64,000 nucleotides of DNA from Paralteromonas sediminis (GCF_003820355.1 NZ_RPOK01000001.1:584847-648846), one strand, 5' to 3'; positions 35,873 to 47,500 are shown, numbered from the stretch's first letter. The notes: a model not told the origin generated them from the letters alone. Numbers and translations: made by a program.

Positions 35873-37053
35873 TGCAAACAGTCACGGTATTGGGGGCAAC
35901 AGGCTCAATTGGATGTAATACACTTGATGTCATTGCCAGGCACCCTGACAAATATCGCGTGTTTGCCATTACCGGTAACAGTCAAATTGAAAAACTACTG
36001 CAACAGGCAAAAGCCTGTGCATGTCGTTATGTTGTTATTGCTGACGAGTCACGCTTTCAGCACGCAAAGCACATAGCCGAAGAGTTGAATATTCAGGCTG
36101 AAATCCTTTGTGGCGAGCGTTACATGAATGATGTGGCCAGTGCACCCGAAGTCGATATTGTGATGGCTGCCATCGTCGGTGCAGCCGGCCTAAACCCGAC
36201 CTTGGCGGCGGTAAATGCAGGCAAACGTGTACTGTTAGCAAACAAAGAATCCCTAGTGATGTCAGGCGCTTTATTTATTCAGGCAGCTAACGAATCAAAC
36301 GCTGAAATATTGCCAATAGACAGTGAGCATAACGCTATTTTTCAGTGTCTTCCCAGTCATGCTGAGTACGGCGATCTGCAGGGGGTTGGAATTAGTCAAA
36401 TTCTGCTGACGGGCTCAGGTGGACCGTTCCGGGACAGGCCCCTTGAAACGTTTTCGACTATCTCACCCGACGAGGCTTGTGCACACCCTAACTGGTCGAT
36501 GGGCAGAAAAATCTCAGTGGACTCCGCAACGATGATGAATAAAGGCTTAGAGTTCATCGAAGCGTGTTGGTTATTTGGTGCCAAAGCCGAGGATATAACG
36601 GTAGTGCTTCACCCTCAAAGCACCATCCATTCAATGGTGCAATATGTCGATGGTTCCGTGATAGCGCAAATGGGGAACCCTGATATGCGTACACCGATAG
36701 CACATGGATTGGCTTATCCTGAACGCATTGACGCCGGTGTGGCTGCACTGGACTTCTCGCGCCTGGCCGATTTTACCTTTTCGACGCCGTGCGAGACGCG
36801 TTTTCCCAATTTGTATCTCGCTATTGAAGCTTGTCAGGCTGGACAAAGTCGCACAACCCAGCTTAATGCTGCAAATGAAATTGCGGTGGAGGCGTTCCTG
36901 AATGAACGGATCCGATTCGATCAAATAGAGACAATCAATAAAGAAACTCTGCAACGGTTGGAACCAACTGAGATTTGCTCACTCCAACAGGTGCTTGAAG
37001 AAGACAGAAATGCCCGGGATATGGCAGAGAAGATAGTAAGAGAGATAAGTTAG
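35872..37053 (+). CDS. dxr: 1-deoxy-D-xylulose 5-phosphate reductoisomerase
   Basis: This is the second enzyme of the MEP isoprenoid pathway, NADPH-dependent. The N-terminal 'VTVLGATGSIGCNTLDV' binds NADPH. 'LANKESLVM', the metal-binding 'IDSEHNAIFQ' and 'SATMMNKGLE' are all present. The start was set at ATG 35872, overlapping the cdsA stop by one base; an in-frame ATG 12 bp upstream lies inside cdsA. It has 393 residues. The window also encodes an HMG-CoA reductase, a mevalonate-type enzyme. Confidence 0.97.
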   Translation: MQTVTVLGATGSIGCNTLDVIARHPDKYRVFAITGNSQIEKLLQQAKACACRYVVIADESRFQHAKHIAEELNIQAEILCGERYMNDVASAPEVDIVMAAIVGAAGLNPTLAAVNAGKRVLLANKESLVMSGALFIQAANESNAEILPIDSEHNAIFQCLPSHAEYGDLQGVGISQILLTGSGGPFRDRPLETFSTISPDEACAHPNWSMGRKISVDSATMMNKGLEFIEACWLFGAKAEDITVVLHPQSTIHSMVQYVDGSVIAQMGNPDMRTPIAHGLAYPERIDAGVAALDFSRLADFTFSTPCETRFPNLYLAIEACQAGQSRTTQLNAANEIAVEAFLNERIRFDQIETINKETLQRLEPTEICSLQQVLEEDRNARDMAEKIVREIS

Positions 37054-37054
37054 C

Positions 37055-38395
37055 GTGTTTAGTTTTTTTTGGAGCTTGGGTGCATTTATTGTGGCCTTGG
37101 GCATTCTGGTGGCAGTACACGAATGGGGGCATTTTTATGTGGCTCGTCGTTGTGGCGTTTTTGTAAAACGCTTCTCTGTCGGCTTCGGCAAGCCAATTTG
37201 GTCCAAAGTATCCAAAAGCGGAACTGAATACGTGATTGCTGCCATTCCCCTTGGCGGCTATGTCAGTATGCTTGATGAGCGGGTGGACGAGGTACCAGAG
37301 CATCAGCGCAGTCAGGCGTTTAACAACAAACCTGTGTTGCAGCGCATGGCCATTATTTTTGCCGGTCCTGGCATTAATTTTGTCTTTGCTGCACTTGCCC
37401 TCTATGTGATGTATTTGATTGGCGTGCAAACTGTCAGGCCTGTGATTGGTAACATTGAGCCGGCGTCTATCGCGGCACAGGCAAATATGCCAGCGGGAGC
37501 AGAAATCACGCAGGTCAATGGCAGAAAAACCCTTGACTGGGAAGCCATTAATTTTGAACTTATTTCTGCAATCGGTAACGAACGGTTACAGATTACGCTG
37601 GATGACAATCGCACTTACACACTCGATTTACAGCGGTGGGCTTTCGATCCCGAAAAATCATCGCCGATTCGCAGCTTGGGTATTGAGCCTTATAGGCCAG
37701 CAATTACCAATCGGATTGCAGTCGTTTCAGATAACAGTCCGGCTAAAAGAGCGGGCTTTTCTGAAGGAGACATTTTAATTGCGCTCAATGATGATAAGAT
37801 AGCGCGCTGGCAGGACTGGGTTGAAGCTTTTTCTTCTATGCCAGGTGCCACGGTGAATGTATTAGTCAATCGAGATGGCAACGGTGTGGTGATCCCCGTG
37901 ACGCTTGACAGTGTCGAGACAGAAACCGGTCTGAGAGGGTTTTTAGGGGTGGTGCCTACGGCAGAACCCTGGCCAGAAGACATGGTTTTTGTTCATCAGT
38001 ACGGTGTTGTCGATGCTGCAGTCAAGGGTATCGAACGCACATGGCGCTTGATGGTATTGAGCGTCGAAATGATCGGCAAACTGATCACAGGGGACGTGTC
38101 GGTTAAGAATTTGAGTGGCCCAATTTCCATCGCGCAGGGTGCTGGCACAAGCGCGGGCTATGGACTGGTTTACTTTCTTAGCTTTTTAGCGCTAATAAGC
38201 GTGAATTTGGGAATTATTAATTTATTGCCTTTGCCCATGTTGGATGGGGGGCATTTGATGTACTTCATTGTTGAATGGGTCCGCGGTAAACCGGTTTCAG
38301 AGCATGTTCAGGAAATTGGTTTTCGCATAGGCGGTGTGCTTTTGTTCACACTGATGGGCATCGCATTGTTCAATGATATAGCAAGACTGTCATAA
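37055..38395 (+). CDS. rseP: site-2 protease RseP
   Basis: This inner-membrane zinc protease of 446 residues cuts anti-sigma-E factor RseA and signal peptide remnants. The zinc motif HEWGH (His22, Glu23, His26) is in the first membrane segment, two PDZ domains lie at about 115-195 and 205-285, and the C-terminal 'LPMLDGGH' motif supplies the third ligand. The start is GTG 37055, 1 bp after dxr. It precedes bamA, the conserved envelope-biogenesis order. Confidence 0.96.
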   Translation: MFSFFWSLGAFIVALGILVAVHEWGHFYVARRCGVFVKRFSVGFGKPIWSKVSKSGTEYVIAAIPLGGYVSMLDERVDEVPEHQRSQAFNNKPVLQRMAIIFAGPGINFVFAALALYVMYLIGVQTVRPVIGNIEPASIAAQANMPAGAEITQVNGRKTLDWEAINFELISAIGNERLQITLDDNRTYTLDLQRWAFDPEKSSPIRSLGIEPYRPAITNRIAVVSDNSPAKRAGFSEGDILIALNDDKIARWQDWVEAFSSMPGATVNVLVNRDGNGVVIPVTLDSVETETGLRGFLGVVPTAEPWPEDMVFVHQYGVVDAAVKGIERTWRLMVLSVEMIGKLITGDVSVKNLSGPISIAQGAGTSAGYGLVYFLSFLALISVNLGIINLLPLPMLDGGHLMYFIVEWVRGKPVSEHVQEIGFRIGGVLLFTLMGIALFNDIARLS

Positions 38396-38438
38396 AAGAG
38401 GCAGTAGACAGTAAACGCGTCAGGAAGAAAAAATATAA

Positions 38439-40901
38439 ATGAAGTTAAAATTAGTCGTAGCAGCCGGGCTGTTCCTGTGTGCTAGCGCCGCAGCACAAGA
38501 TAACCAAACACAATTCGTCGTTCAGGATATCCGCGTAGAAGGCTTACAGCGTGTTGCACTGGGTGCAGCACTGACCTACATTCCTGTGCAAGTCGGTGAC
38601 GAAATGAATGCGTTTCGTACCTCACAGTTGATACGTTCGCTTTACTCCTCTACTCACTTTGAGAATATCGAAGTGCTTCGTGACGGCGGTACGCTGGTTA
38701 TTCGTGTCTCAGAGCGTCCTACTATCAGTAATATCATTTTTGAAGGTAATGATGATATTAAAGACGAGCAGCTTCAGGACAGCCTAAACGACAACGACAT
38801 TCGCGTTGGGGAACCCCTAGATAAAACCGTGCTCACATCGATAGAAAACGGATTGAAAGATTTCTTCTACAGTATTGGTAAATACAATGCTGATGTCACA
38901 GCCATAGTAACACCGCTACCAAGAAATCGTGTTGACCTTAAGTTACTTTTTGAAGAGGGTGATGCGGCCAAAATAGAACAAATCAATATTGTTGGTAATG
39001 AGATATTCAGTGACGCTGAATTGATGGATCAGTTTGAGCTTCAATACGATACCCCATGGTGGGATTTCCTGTCTGAAACTCGTTATCAGCAACAAACACT
39101 TAACGGTGATATGGAAACACTGCGCAGCTATTATATGGACAGAGGCTATTTGCGCTTTAATATCGATTCTACTCAAGTTTCAATGACACCTGAAAAGAGC
39201 GGCATTTACATTGCTTTGAACGTTTCTGAGGGCGAGCAATACACAATCTCCGGCGTCGAGCTCATTGGTGACTTGCTAGGAAACGAAGAGTATATTCAGG
39301 CGGTTTTACCGCTGACTGAAGGTGAACTGTACAGTCAAGCCGAAGTGACCTACACCGAAGAGTTTATCAGTAAATATTTAGGCCGTTTTGGCTATGCCTA
39401 TCCAACGGTAACCACCATCCCTGAAATCAACGACGAAGACAAAACGGTTAAGTTAACCCTTTCTGTTGACCCAGGGAAACGCATTTATGTGCGACGCATT
39501 AACTTCTTTGGCAACAATGTGACTTCTGATGAAGTGTTGCGCCAAAATGTCACTCAAATGGAAGGAACTTGGTTGTCAAACCCATCTCTTGAGTCGTCGA
39601 AAAACATCCTTTCGCGTCTCACCTACATGGAGGAAGTGGAGTTTGATACAGTGCGCATTCCGGGCAAAGACGACCAGGTAGATGTAAACTTCTCAGTTAA
39701 AGAGCAGCCTTCAGGCTCCTTTACTGCGGGTATCGGCTACGGCGACCGCACCAAATTGAGTCTACAAGCCGGGATCCAACAGGATAACTTCCTGGGAACG
39801 GGTAAACGTGTAGCGCTAAATCTGAATACCGTGTCGTATCAACAGTCTATTCAGTTATCTTATTCAGATCCCTTCTTCACTATTGACGGGATTAGTTTGG
39901 GTGGCTCCGTGGGTTACAGTGAGTTCGACGGGGGTGATTTTAACGTTGTTCAGTATAACTCTAAACAATGGTCAGCCGGTGCGACTATTGGCTACCCAAT
40001 TAACGAATTCAACCGAATTAGCTTCGGCTTAACGTATTCCAACGTAGAGTTATTTAACCAAACGCGGTACTTGCAAACAGACAGGTTTTACGCGCAGTTC
40101 TTACAGGACGACCCAGACGCGGCTGTGAAATACCAAAGTTTCTTAACTTCGGTTGTGTGGTCGAGAACCACGCTCAACAGAGGTGTTTACCCTACGGCCG
40201 GTTCGTCTCAGCGGGCATCTTTTAGTATTACTACGCCGAATTCAGACGTGAACTACTTCAAGACTATGTTTGATGCCAAGTACTACTTTCCATTGACGCG
40301 TAATCAACGCTGGTCTTTCTTGGCACGCTTGAGATTGGGATATGGTAATGGTTATGGCGACACGAACGGCGTTGAGCAGATATTACCCTTTAACGAAAAC
40401 TTTACCGCGGGTGGTGCTGATACCTTACGCGGCTTTGAGAACAATACAGTTGGACCGAGAGGGGTTATTCGTCAGGGCAGTTCGTTTATTACTGGGCCAG
40501 ACGGGGTCATTATTCCCGGCAGTCCTTCTAATGACAGCTATTTTCTCTCATCACGAAGCTTAGGTGGTAATGCCATGGCTCTCGGTGGCGTTGAGCTGAT
40601 TGTGCCTACACCTTTTGTTGAAGAAGAAATGGATAACTCCATTCGCACCAGTCTATTCTTAGATGTCGGTAACGTTTGGGACACTGAATTTGACTATGAC
40701 GCGATAAAAGACCTGACAAATCAATCACAGGATCCTTTGTTAGACTATTCTGACTGGAAACTCTATCGCGCTTCGGCAGGTCTTTCTGTACAATGGCTCT
40801 CACCAATGGGGCCGATGGTGTTTAGCTTCTCCCGTGCGCTGAAAGATCGCCCAGGTGACGACGCCAAATTCTTTACTTTTAATATCGGCCAGACTTTCTA
40901 A
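38439..40901 (+). CDS. bamA: outer-membrane assembly factor BamA
   Basis: This is the essential barrel-insertase of the outer membrane. The signal peptide covers about residues 1-19 (ASAAA-QD). Five POTRA repeats span about 25-425, followed by a 16-strand Omp85 barrel (about 430-820) that ends in the terminal Phe ('FNIGQTF'). The conserved RGF motif ('TLRGFENN') lies in the loop 6 region. The 820 residues are close to the family norm. Confidence 0.97.
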   Translation: MKLKLVVAAGLFLCASAAAQDNQTQFVVQDIRVEGLQRVALGAALTYIPVQVGDEMNAFRTSQLIRSLYSSTHFENIEVLRDGGTLVIRVSERPTISNIIFEGNDDIKDEQLQDSLNDNDIRVGEPLDKTVLTSIENGLKDFFYSIGKYNADVTAIVTPLPRNRVDLKLLFEEGDAAKIEQINIVGNEIFSDAELMDQFELQYDTPWWDFLSETRYQQQTLNGDMETLRSYYMDRGYLRFNIDSTQVSMTPEKSGIYIALNVSEGEQYTISGVELIGDLLGNEEYIQAVLPLTEGELYSQAEVTYTEEFISKYLGRFGYAYPTVTTIPEINDEDKTVKLTLSVDPGKRIYVRRINFFGNNVTSDEVLRQNVTQMEGTWLSNPSLESSKNILSRLTYMEEVEFDTVRIPGKDDQVDVNFSVKEQPSGSFTAGIGYGDRTKLSLQAGIQQDNFLGTGKRVALNLNTVSYQQSIQLSYSDPFFTIDGISLGGSVGYSEFDGGDFNVVQYNSKQWSAGATIGYPINEFNRISFGLTYSNVELFNQTRYLQTDRFYAQFLQDDPDAAVKYQSFLTSVVWSRTTLNRGVYPTAGSSQRASFSITTPNSDVNYFKTMFDAKYYFPLTRNQRWSFLARLRLGYGNGYGDTNGVEQILPFNENFTAGGADTLRGFENNTVGPRGVIRQGSSFITGPDGVIIPGSPSNDSYFLSSRSLGGNAMALGGVELIVPTPFVEEEMDNSIRTSLFLDVGNVWDTEFDYDAIKDLTNQSQDPLLDYSDWKLYRASAGLSVQWLSPMGPMVFSFSRALKDRPGDDAKFFTFNIGQTF

Positions 40902-40942
40902 TAAAGTTTGTGGGACCAACAAGAAAATTATAGGAGCCACTT

Positions 40943-41458
40943 TTGAAATACGTAACAAAATCTTTAATTGCAACAGCAATGTTAGGTGCCAGCTTAGTCA
41001 GTGCACCTGTTTTAGCAGAGCAGAAAATTGCTATCATCGATGTGCAGGGTGTGTTTCAGGCTATGCCTCAAGCCGCTGAAATCAATGCAAAGATTCAGTC
41101 AGAATTCAAAACGCAAATTGATGAAATCAATCAGTTGCAAAAAGACGGTCAATTTTATGCTGAGCGCTTACAGCGTGATGCTGCGACTATGAGCGATAGC
41201 GAAAAAGAAGACCTTCAGCAAAAAATTCTGGATGTTCGTCAGCAGCTTGCTGAAAAAGGGCAACCACTTCAGCAAAATATTCAGCGTCGTACTCAAGAAG
41301 AGCGCAATGTACTACTTGGTATCATAAAAAATGCTATCGATTCAGTTGCTGCCAGCCAGAACTATGATCTTGTGCTTGATGCAGGTGCCGCATCTTTCGC
41401 TAAACCTGAATTCGACATTTCTCAAAAAGTGTTAGACGAAATCAATAAAGCGAACTAA
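40943..41458 (+). CDS. skp: periplasmic chaperone Skp/OmpH
   Basis: This 171-residue chaperone carries unfolded outer-membrane proteins. A signal peptide (about 1-25, VLA-EQ) precedes a long coiled-coil tentacle region rich in Gln, Glu and Lys. The start codon is TTG, supported by a TAGGAG ribosome-binding site 9 bases before it and by the signal peptide. It is followed by a terminator and then by fabZ. The usual next gene, lpxD, is not present here. Confidence 0.94.
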   Translation: MKYVTKSLIATAMLGASLVSAPVLAEQKIAIIDVQGVFQAMPQAAEINAKIQSEFKTQIDEINQLQKDGQFYAERLQRDAATMSDSEKEDLQQKILDVRQQLAEKGQPLQQNIQRRTQEERNVLLGIIKNAIDSVAASQNYDLVLDAGAASFAKPEFDISQKVLDEINKAN

Positions 41459-41465
41459 TTGAACA

Positions 41466-41504
41466 AAATCAGACCAGCCAGTTGGTTGGTCTGATTTGTT
41501 TTTT
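41466..41504 (+). terminator. Rho-independent terminator after skp
   Basis: An 11-bp stem AAATCAGACCA / TGGTCTGATTT is followed by a T run. A terminator inside a cluster that is usually continuous (skp-lpxD-fabZ) suggests that fabZ onwards has its own promoter here. Confidence 0.87.
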
Positions 41505-41598
41505 CGCCATAAGCGCGTATGTTTGCCGCCAGAGTTTAACCTGGCACCAAAATCACGCATTTTGCAGTATTTTGGGACGTCAGCTTTAGGAGACGCAT

Positions 41599-42048
41599 TT
41601 GACTACTGCACTCAACGCAATTGAAATCACAGAAATACTGGATTTATTGCCCCACCGTTATCCGTTTTTGTTACTCGACAGAGTCACTAACTATGAATTA
41701 AACAGTGAAATTTACGCGTATAAAAACATTACGTTTAATGAGCCGTGTTTTACTGGGCATTTTCCCAATCAGCCTATTTTTCCTGGCGTATTGATCTTGG
41801 AGTCATTGGCACAAGCTGCCGGTGTTCTTGGATTTAAAAGCGCGGGCAAAAATGACAGCCTATACTTGTATGCAGGTATCGACAAAGCGCGTTTTAAGCG
41901 ACCCGTTGTACCCGGAGACCGTATGGACATGCACGTAAAACTAATCAAAGAGCGAAGAGGGATTTGGAAGTTTTCCGGCGTTGCCTCTGTTGATGGCGAA
42001 GAGGCATGTTCAGCAGAGTTTATGTGTGCCATGAGAGAGAGTATTTAA
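41599..42048 (+). CDS. fabZ: 3-hydroxyacyl-[ACP] dehydratase FabZ
   Basis: FabZ dehydrates 3-hydroxyacyl-ACP in fatty-acid synthesis and competes with LpxA for its substrate. The hot-dog fold protein of 149 residues has the catalytic His in '[13 protein letters not shown]' and the Glu in '[14 protein letters not shown]'. The start is TTG, 5 bases after a TTTAGGAG ribosome-binding site, since no other start precedes the conserved core. It is 1 bp from lpxA. Confidence 0.95.
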   Translation: MTTALNAIEITEILDLLPHRYPFLLLDRVTNYELNSEIYAYKNITFNEPCFTGHFPNQPIFPGVLILESLAQAAGVLGFKSAGKNDSLYLYAGIDKARFKRPVVPGDRMDMHVKLIKERRGIWKFSGVASVDGEEACSAEFMCAMRESI

Positions 42049-42049
42049 C

Positions 42050-42820
42050 GTGATCCATGAAACCGCAATTGTTTCTGAACACGCCAGTATTGGCGAAAAT
42101 GTAACTATTGGCCCTTATTGTGTCATCGATGGTGACGTTAGCATTGGCGACAATTGTGTGTTGCATGCCCATGTGGTGATGAAAGGAAAAACCCGTATTG
42201 GTCGCGGAAATCAATTTTTCCAGTTCACGTCCATTGGTGAAGACTGCCAGGATAAAAAATACAAGGGCGAGCCAACAGAGTTGGTGATTGGTGACAACAA
42301 CGTATTCAGAGAAGGTGCTACTGTCCACAGAGGCACGATCCAAGACGAAGGCATCACCAAAGTTGGCTCGAATAACTTGGTGATGGTCAACGCTCACATC
42401 GCGCACGATTGCAGAGTCGGTAACGATGTGATTTTGGCCAATAATGTTGCCCTTGCTGGTCATGTTACCGTTGAAGACTATGCAATAATGGGTGGCGGTG
42501 TAGCCGTTCACCAGTTTTGTCGTATTGGCGCGCATGCCTTTATGGGCGGTGGTGGTATCATTCTGCGCGATGTACCTCCTTTTGTGATGGTCAGTGGTAC
42601 TAAACATATTCCTCAGGGCATCAACTCAGAAGGCTTACGTCGTCGTGGTTTTGGTTCAGAGACGATTACTGCCATTAAACGCGCATACAAAACCCTGTAC
42701 CGTGAAGGTAATACACTTGAAGAAGCTATCAATAAAATCGCTTCCTCAGGCGCTGGTAACCCAGAGATTGGCAGGCTTCTTACTTTCCTTGCCCATTCAG
42801 AACGCGGCATTATTCGTTAA
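42050..42820 (+). CDS. lpxA: UDP-N-acetylglucosamine O-acyltransferase LpxA
   Basis: This is the first enzyme of lipid A synthesis, acylating UDP-GlcNAc. It has the left-handed beta-helix with hexapeptide repeats and the active-site His in 'MVNAHIAHDC', then the C-terminal helical domain ('RAYKTLYREG'). The 256 residues are typical. GTG is the start codon, immediately after the fabZ stop. Confidence 0.97.
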   Translation: MIHETAIVSEHASIGENVTIGPYCVIDGDVSIGDNCVLHAHVVMKGKTRIGRGNQFFQFTSIGEDCQDKKYKGEPTELVIGDNNVFREGATVHRGTIQDEGITKVGSNNLVMVNAHIAHDCRVGNDVILANNVALAGHVTVEDYAIMGGGVAVHQFCRIGAHAFMGGGGIILRDVPPFVMVSGTKHIPQGINSEGLRRRGFGSETITAIKRAYKTLYREGNTLEEAINKIASSGAGNPEIGRLLTFLAHSERGIIR

Positions 42821-42823
42821 TTC

Positions 42824-43972
42824 ATGCCACCATTACGCATAGGTATTGTCGCCGGAGAAGCATCCGGTGACTTACTTGCCGCGGGCATGATCCGCGAGAT
42901 TCGTGCAAGATATCCCGACGCCATTATTGAAGGCATTGGTGGTCATTACATGCAAGCTCAAGGTTTTACGAGTTTGTTTGATATGGAAACCTTATCGGTA
43001 ATGGGGTTGGTAGAAGTATTAGGGCGATTACCCGCCATTTTAAAGTTGAAAAAAGCGTTGCTGGCCCACTTCGCTGCAAATCCGCCTGATGTTTTTGTCG
43101 GTGTGGATGCGCCGGATTTTAACTTGCGAATTGAAGCAGCGCTTAAAAAGCAGGGCATCCCTACCGTGCACTATGTGAGTCCAACGGTATGGGCATGGCG
43201 CGAAAAGCGTATCCACAAGATCGCCAAAGCTACCTCCTTGGTGATGGGCGTGTTTCCATTTGAAGCACCTGTCTATGAAAAGTATGCCGTTCCTTATGAG
43301 TTTGTGGGCCATACCATGGCTGACACCATTCCTTTACATCCAAGTAAAGATGCTGCGCGAACAGCCCTTGAACTGAACACCAATCAAAAGTTACTGGCGA
43401 TACTGCCTGGAAGCAGGAGTAAAGAAGTTAGCAGTTTGTTACCTATCTTCATCGACGCGTTCGACAAACTCGATAGCAACAATAATTACAGCGCGATAAT
43501 TCCCGCCGCAAATCGGTATAGGTATGCGCAAATAGAAGCACTACTTGCTGATGAAAATGTTTGCCCAGGTCATCTTCGCGATAAGATTCAGTTAGTTCAG
43601 GGACACTCCAGAGACGCCATGATTGCCAGCGATGCTATTTTGCTCGCATCCGGGACGGCGTCGTTGGAAGCTATGTTGTGTAAACGCCCCATGGTGGTTG
43701 CATATAAAATGTCTGGACTGACTTACAAGATCATGCAGCGCTTGTACAAGCCTGATTTCTTTTCATTGCCGAATATCTTGGCAAATGAAGCACTTGTGCC
43801 TGAAGTATTACAAGAGCAGGTAAACGGTGATAATCTGGCCAGATTGCTTAAACAACAATTACAAAAGCCAGTGCAAGAGACAGAAGAAAAATTCATTGCT
43901 TTACACCAGTCATTAAAATGTAATGCTGATGCCCGATCAGCTGATGCCGTATTATCGCTAATAGGAAAGTAA
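42824..43972 (+). CDS. lpxB: lipid-A-disaccharide synthase LpxB
   Basis: LpxB is a GT19 glycosyltransferase joining lipid X and UDP-diacyl-GlcN. It has the usual N-terminal '[15 protein letters not shown]', the '[12 protein letters not shown]' segment and the C-terminal '[22 protein letters not shown]' UDP-binding stretch, with 382 residues. It lies 3 bp after lpxA and 2 bp before rnhB. Confidence 0.97.
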   Translation: MPPLRIGIVAGEASGDLLAAGMIREIRARYPDAIIEGIGGHYMQAQGFTSLFDMETLSVMGLVEVLGRLPAILKLKKALLAHFAANPPDVFVGVDAPDFNLRIEAALKKQGIPTVHYVSPTVWAWREKRIHKIAKATSLVMGVFPFEAPVYEKYAVPYEFVGHTMADTIPLHPSKDAARTALELNTNQKLLAILPGSRSKEVSSLLPIFIDAFDKLDSNNNYSAIIPAANRYRYAQIEALLADENVCPGHLRDKIQLVQGHSRDAMIASDAILLASGTASLEAMLCKRPMVVAYKMSGLTYKIMQRLYKPDFFSLPNILANEALVPEVLQEQVNGDNLARLLKQQLQKPVQETEEKFIALHQSLKCNADARSADAVLSLIGK

Positions 43973-43974
43973 CT

Positions 43975-44544
43975 ATGATCGCAGGTGTAGACGAAGTGGG
44001 CAGGGGCCCACTGGTAGGCGATGTGGTGACAGCCGCGGTTATCCTTGACCCCAAACAGCCAATTGAAGGGCTGAATGATTCCAAAAAACTCAGTGAAAAA
44101 AAGCGTATTCTGCTTGATGCTGAAATTAGACAAAAAGCGTTAGCCTGGTCGATTGGCAGGGCGAGTCCAGCTGAAATAGACAGTATTAATATTTTGCATG
44201 CGACTATGCTGGCAATGAAGCGCGCAGTGGACGGTCTGACCGTTCGACCTCATCACGTGTTGGTAGACGGCAACCGTGTACCTGAGTGGGCCTATTCTTC
44301 TGAAGCTGTAGTCAAAGGCGATGCTTTGTATCCACAAATCTCTGCAGCCTCAATTATTGCAAAGGTTGCTCGTGACAATGACATGGTTGAGCTGGACAAA
44401 CAGTATCCGCAGTTTGGCTTTGCCAGTCATAAAGGCTATCCAACCAAGGCCCATTTTGCTGCCATCGACGCGTATGGCGTGTTAACCTGTCACCGACAAT
44501 CTTTTGGCCCAGTGAAACGCTGGTTAGCACAACAACAACAATAG
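43975..44544 (+). CDS. rnhB: ribonuclease HII
   Basis: RNase HII removes ribonucleotides from DNA and degrades RNA-DNA hybrids. The acidic site Asp6/Glu7 in '[11 protein letters not shown]' and the 'LNDSKKLS' and '[21 protein letters not shown]' blocks are present. The 189 residues are typical for the enzyme. It follows lpxB and precedes dnaE, the conserved order. Confidence 0.97.
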   Translation: MIAGVDEVGRGPLVGDVVTAAVILDPKQPIEGLNDSKKLSEKKRILLDAEIRQKALAWSIGRASPAEIDSINILHATMLAMKRAVDGLTVRPHHVLVDGNRVPEWAYSSEAVVKGDALYPQISAASIIAKVARDNDMVELDKQYPQFGFASHKGYPTKAHFAAIDAYGVLTCHRQSFGPVKRWLAQQQQ

Positions 44545-44549
44545 ATGGT

Positions 44550-47500
44550 ATGACAACCGAATTTGTACATTTACGCGTCCATAGCGACTTTTCGATGATG
44601 GACGGTCTAAATAAGACCAAGCCTATTCTTGATGCCGTTGCCGAGCTGGGCATGCCTGCTGTAGCAATTACCGACCAAATGAACATGTGCGGGTTGGTTA
44701 AATTTTATTCCGAGGCGCAGGCTAGAGGTATTAAACCGCTTATTGGCTGTGACTTTTGGGTTATCAATGACGATTACCCTAACGACCCTTTCAGGCTAAC
44801 CCTTCTGGCCATGAATAATGAAGGGTATAAGCAAATTACCCTATTAATTTCAAAAGCGTATTTGCGTGGTTTTGTTGCGCATCGGCCAACCATTGATCAG
44901 CAATGGCTGGCAGAACACAATGAAGGCGTTATTGTATTGAGCGGTGGCCGCGAGGGCGATATCGGGCGTGCACTCACCAAGAATAATGCCTCACAACTCG
45001 CGCAATCTGTCGCCTTTTACCAATCGCATTTTCCTGAGCGTTTTTATCTTGAGCTAACCCGAACAGGGCGAGCGGGTGAAGAAGATTACCTCCATCGCGC
45101 TGTTGCACTGTCTGAGCAAAGGGACTTACCGCTGGTGGCTACCAACGAAGTGTGCTTCTTGAAGCCTGAAGGGTTCGACGCGCACGAAATTCGAGTGTGT
45201 ATTCACGATGGCTATACCTTGGATGATACGCGCAGGCCTAAAAAATACAGTGAGCAACAATATTTGCGTTCGGGTGAGGAAATGCTCGAACAATTTAGCG
45301 ACATTCCCGAAGCACTGGCAAATACCGTTGAAATTGCTAAACGCTGCAATGTGACTGTGCGGTTGGGCGAGTATTTCTTGCCCCAGTTTCCCACTGGAGG
45401 TATGAAGACAGAGGACTTTCTGGTTAAAGTGTCCAGAGAAGGTCTCGAACAACGTCTTGAGTTTTTGTTTCCTGACCCTGAGCAAAGAAAAGAAAAACGA
45501 CCTCCTTACGATGAACGCCTGCAAATAGAGCTCAACGTGATTAACCAGATGGGATTTCCTGGTTACTTCCTTATCGTAATGGAATTTATTCAGTGGAGTA
45601 AAGACAACGGTATTCCTGTAGGGCCAGGGAGGGGGTCTGGTGCGGGTTCTTTGGTGGCTTATGCGCTCAGTATTACTGACCTTGACCCGTTAGAATTTGA
45701 CCTGCTTTTTGAGCGGTTCCTGAACCCTGAGCGGGTGTCTATGCCAGACTTTGACGTAGACTTTTGTATGGACCGACGCGACGAGGTCATTGACCACGTT
45801 GCAGAGCTATATGGTCGGGATGCGGTCTCACAAATTATCACCTTCGGTACTATGGCGGCCAAAGCAGTAGTGCGCGACGTTGGGCGTGTACTTGGCCATC
45901 CTTACGGATTTGTTGATCGCATCTCTAAACTTATCCCTGGCGATCCGGGTATGACGTTGACCAAAGCGTTCGACGTAGAACCGCGCTTGCCTGAACTTTA
46001 TGATCAGGACGAAGAGGTGAAAGACCTCATCGATATGGCAAGAATTTTAGAAGGTGTAACGCGAAATGCCGGTAAACATGCCGGAGGTGTGGTTATTGCC
46101 CCCACCACAATTACTGATTTCGCGCCACTGTATTGCGATGATGAAGGCAAAAACCCGGTTACCCAATTTGATAAAAATGACGTTGAAACAGCCGGGCTGG
46201 TTAAATTTGATTTCTTGGGTCTGCGCACATTAACAATTATCCAGTGGGCCATTGATATGATTCAGGAAGGGCGCGGCGAAACGATTGATATCGCGTCAAT
46301 TCCGCTTGAGGACCCGGCCTCGTTCAGGTCACTGCAGAAAGCCCAGACCACCGCCGTGTTCCAGCTTGAATCCAGAGGCATGAAAGAGCTGATAAAAAGG
46401 CTTAAGCCAGACTGTTTCGAAGATATAATCGCACTGGTGGCGTTGTTCCGCCCTGGTCCGCTTCAGTCGGGGATGGTTGACAACTTCATCGACAGGAAAC
46501 ACGGCAGGGAGGACATTTCGTATCCCGATGCCGAGTATCAACATGAGAGTCTAAAAGAAATTCTTGAACCGACCTACGGTATCATTCTCTACCAAGAACA
46601 GGTCATGCAGATTGCGCAGGTACTGGCCGGTTATTCACTGGGTGGCGCTGACTTACTGCGCCGAGCAATGGGTAAAAAGAAACCCGAAGAAATGGCAAAA
46701 CAGCGGGCCGTATTTGAGGAGGGCTCCATCAACAATGGCGTCGATGGACCGTTATCAATGAAAATCTTCGACTTGGTGGAGAAGTTTGCCGGATACGGTT
46801 TTAACAAATCACACTCAGCGGCTTATGCGCTGGTGTCCTATCAGACGTTGTGGTTAAAAGTCCATTATCCGGCAGAGTTTATGGCCGCGGTGATGTCTGC
46901 CGATATGGACAATACCGACAAGATAGTGACGCTTGTTGATGAAGTCGAAAATATGGGGCTCACCATATTGCCGCCTGACCTTAACACGGGCAAATACAAG
47001 TTTACGGTAGACAGTGAGGGTCGGATTGTTTACGGCATTGGCGCCATTAAAGGAGTAGGTGAAGGGCCGATAGATGCCATTATCGAGGCCCGGGAACAGC
47101 ACAGTGCATTCAGTGATTTGTTTGACTTCTGTGCAAAGGTCGATTTGAAACGCGTCAACAAACGGGTGCTGGAGAAGTTGGTGTTGTCGGGTGCCATGGA
47201 CAACTTAGGACCGCATCGCGCAGCCTTAATGGCGACGTTGCCCGAAGCCATTAAGGCTGCTGATCAGCATGCCAAGGCTGAGTCCTATGGGCAATCTGAT
47301 ATGTTTGGATTGCTAACAACTGAGCCCGAAAAAGTGGAACAGGCGTTCGCCCACGTCCCAAAATGGCCGGAAAAAGTCTGGTTGGAAGGTGAAAAAGAAA
47401 CCTTAGGGTTATATTTAACCGGCCATCCCATCAATCAGTATATTGATGAGGTCCGCTATTTTAGTGATGGAAAGCTGAAAGACCTGAAACCTACAGGTAA

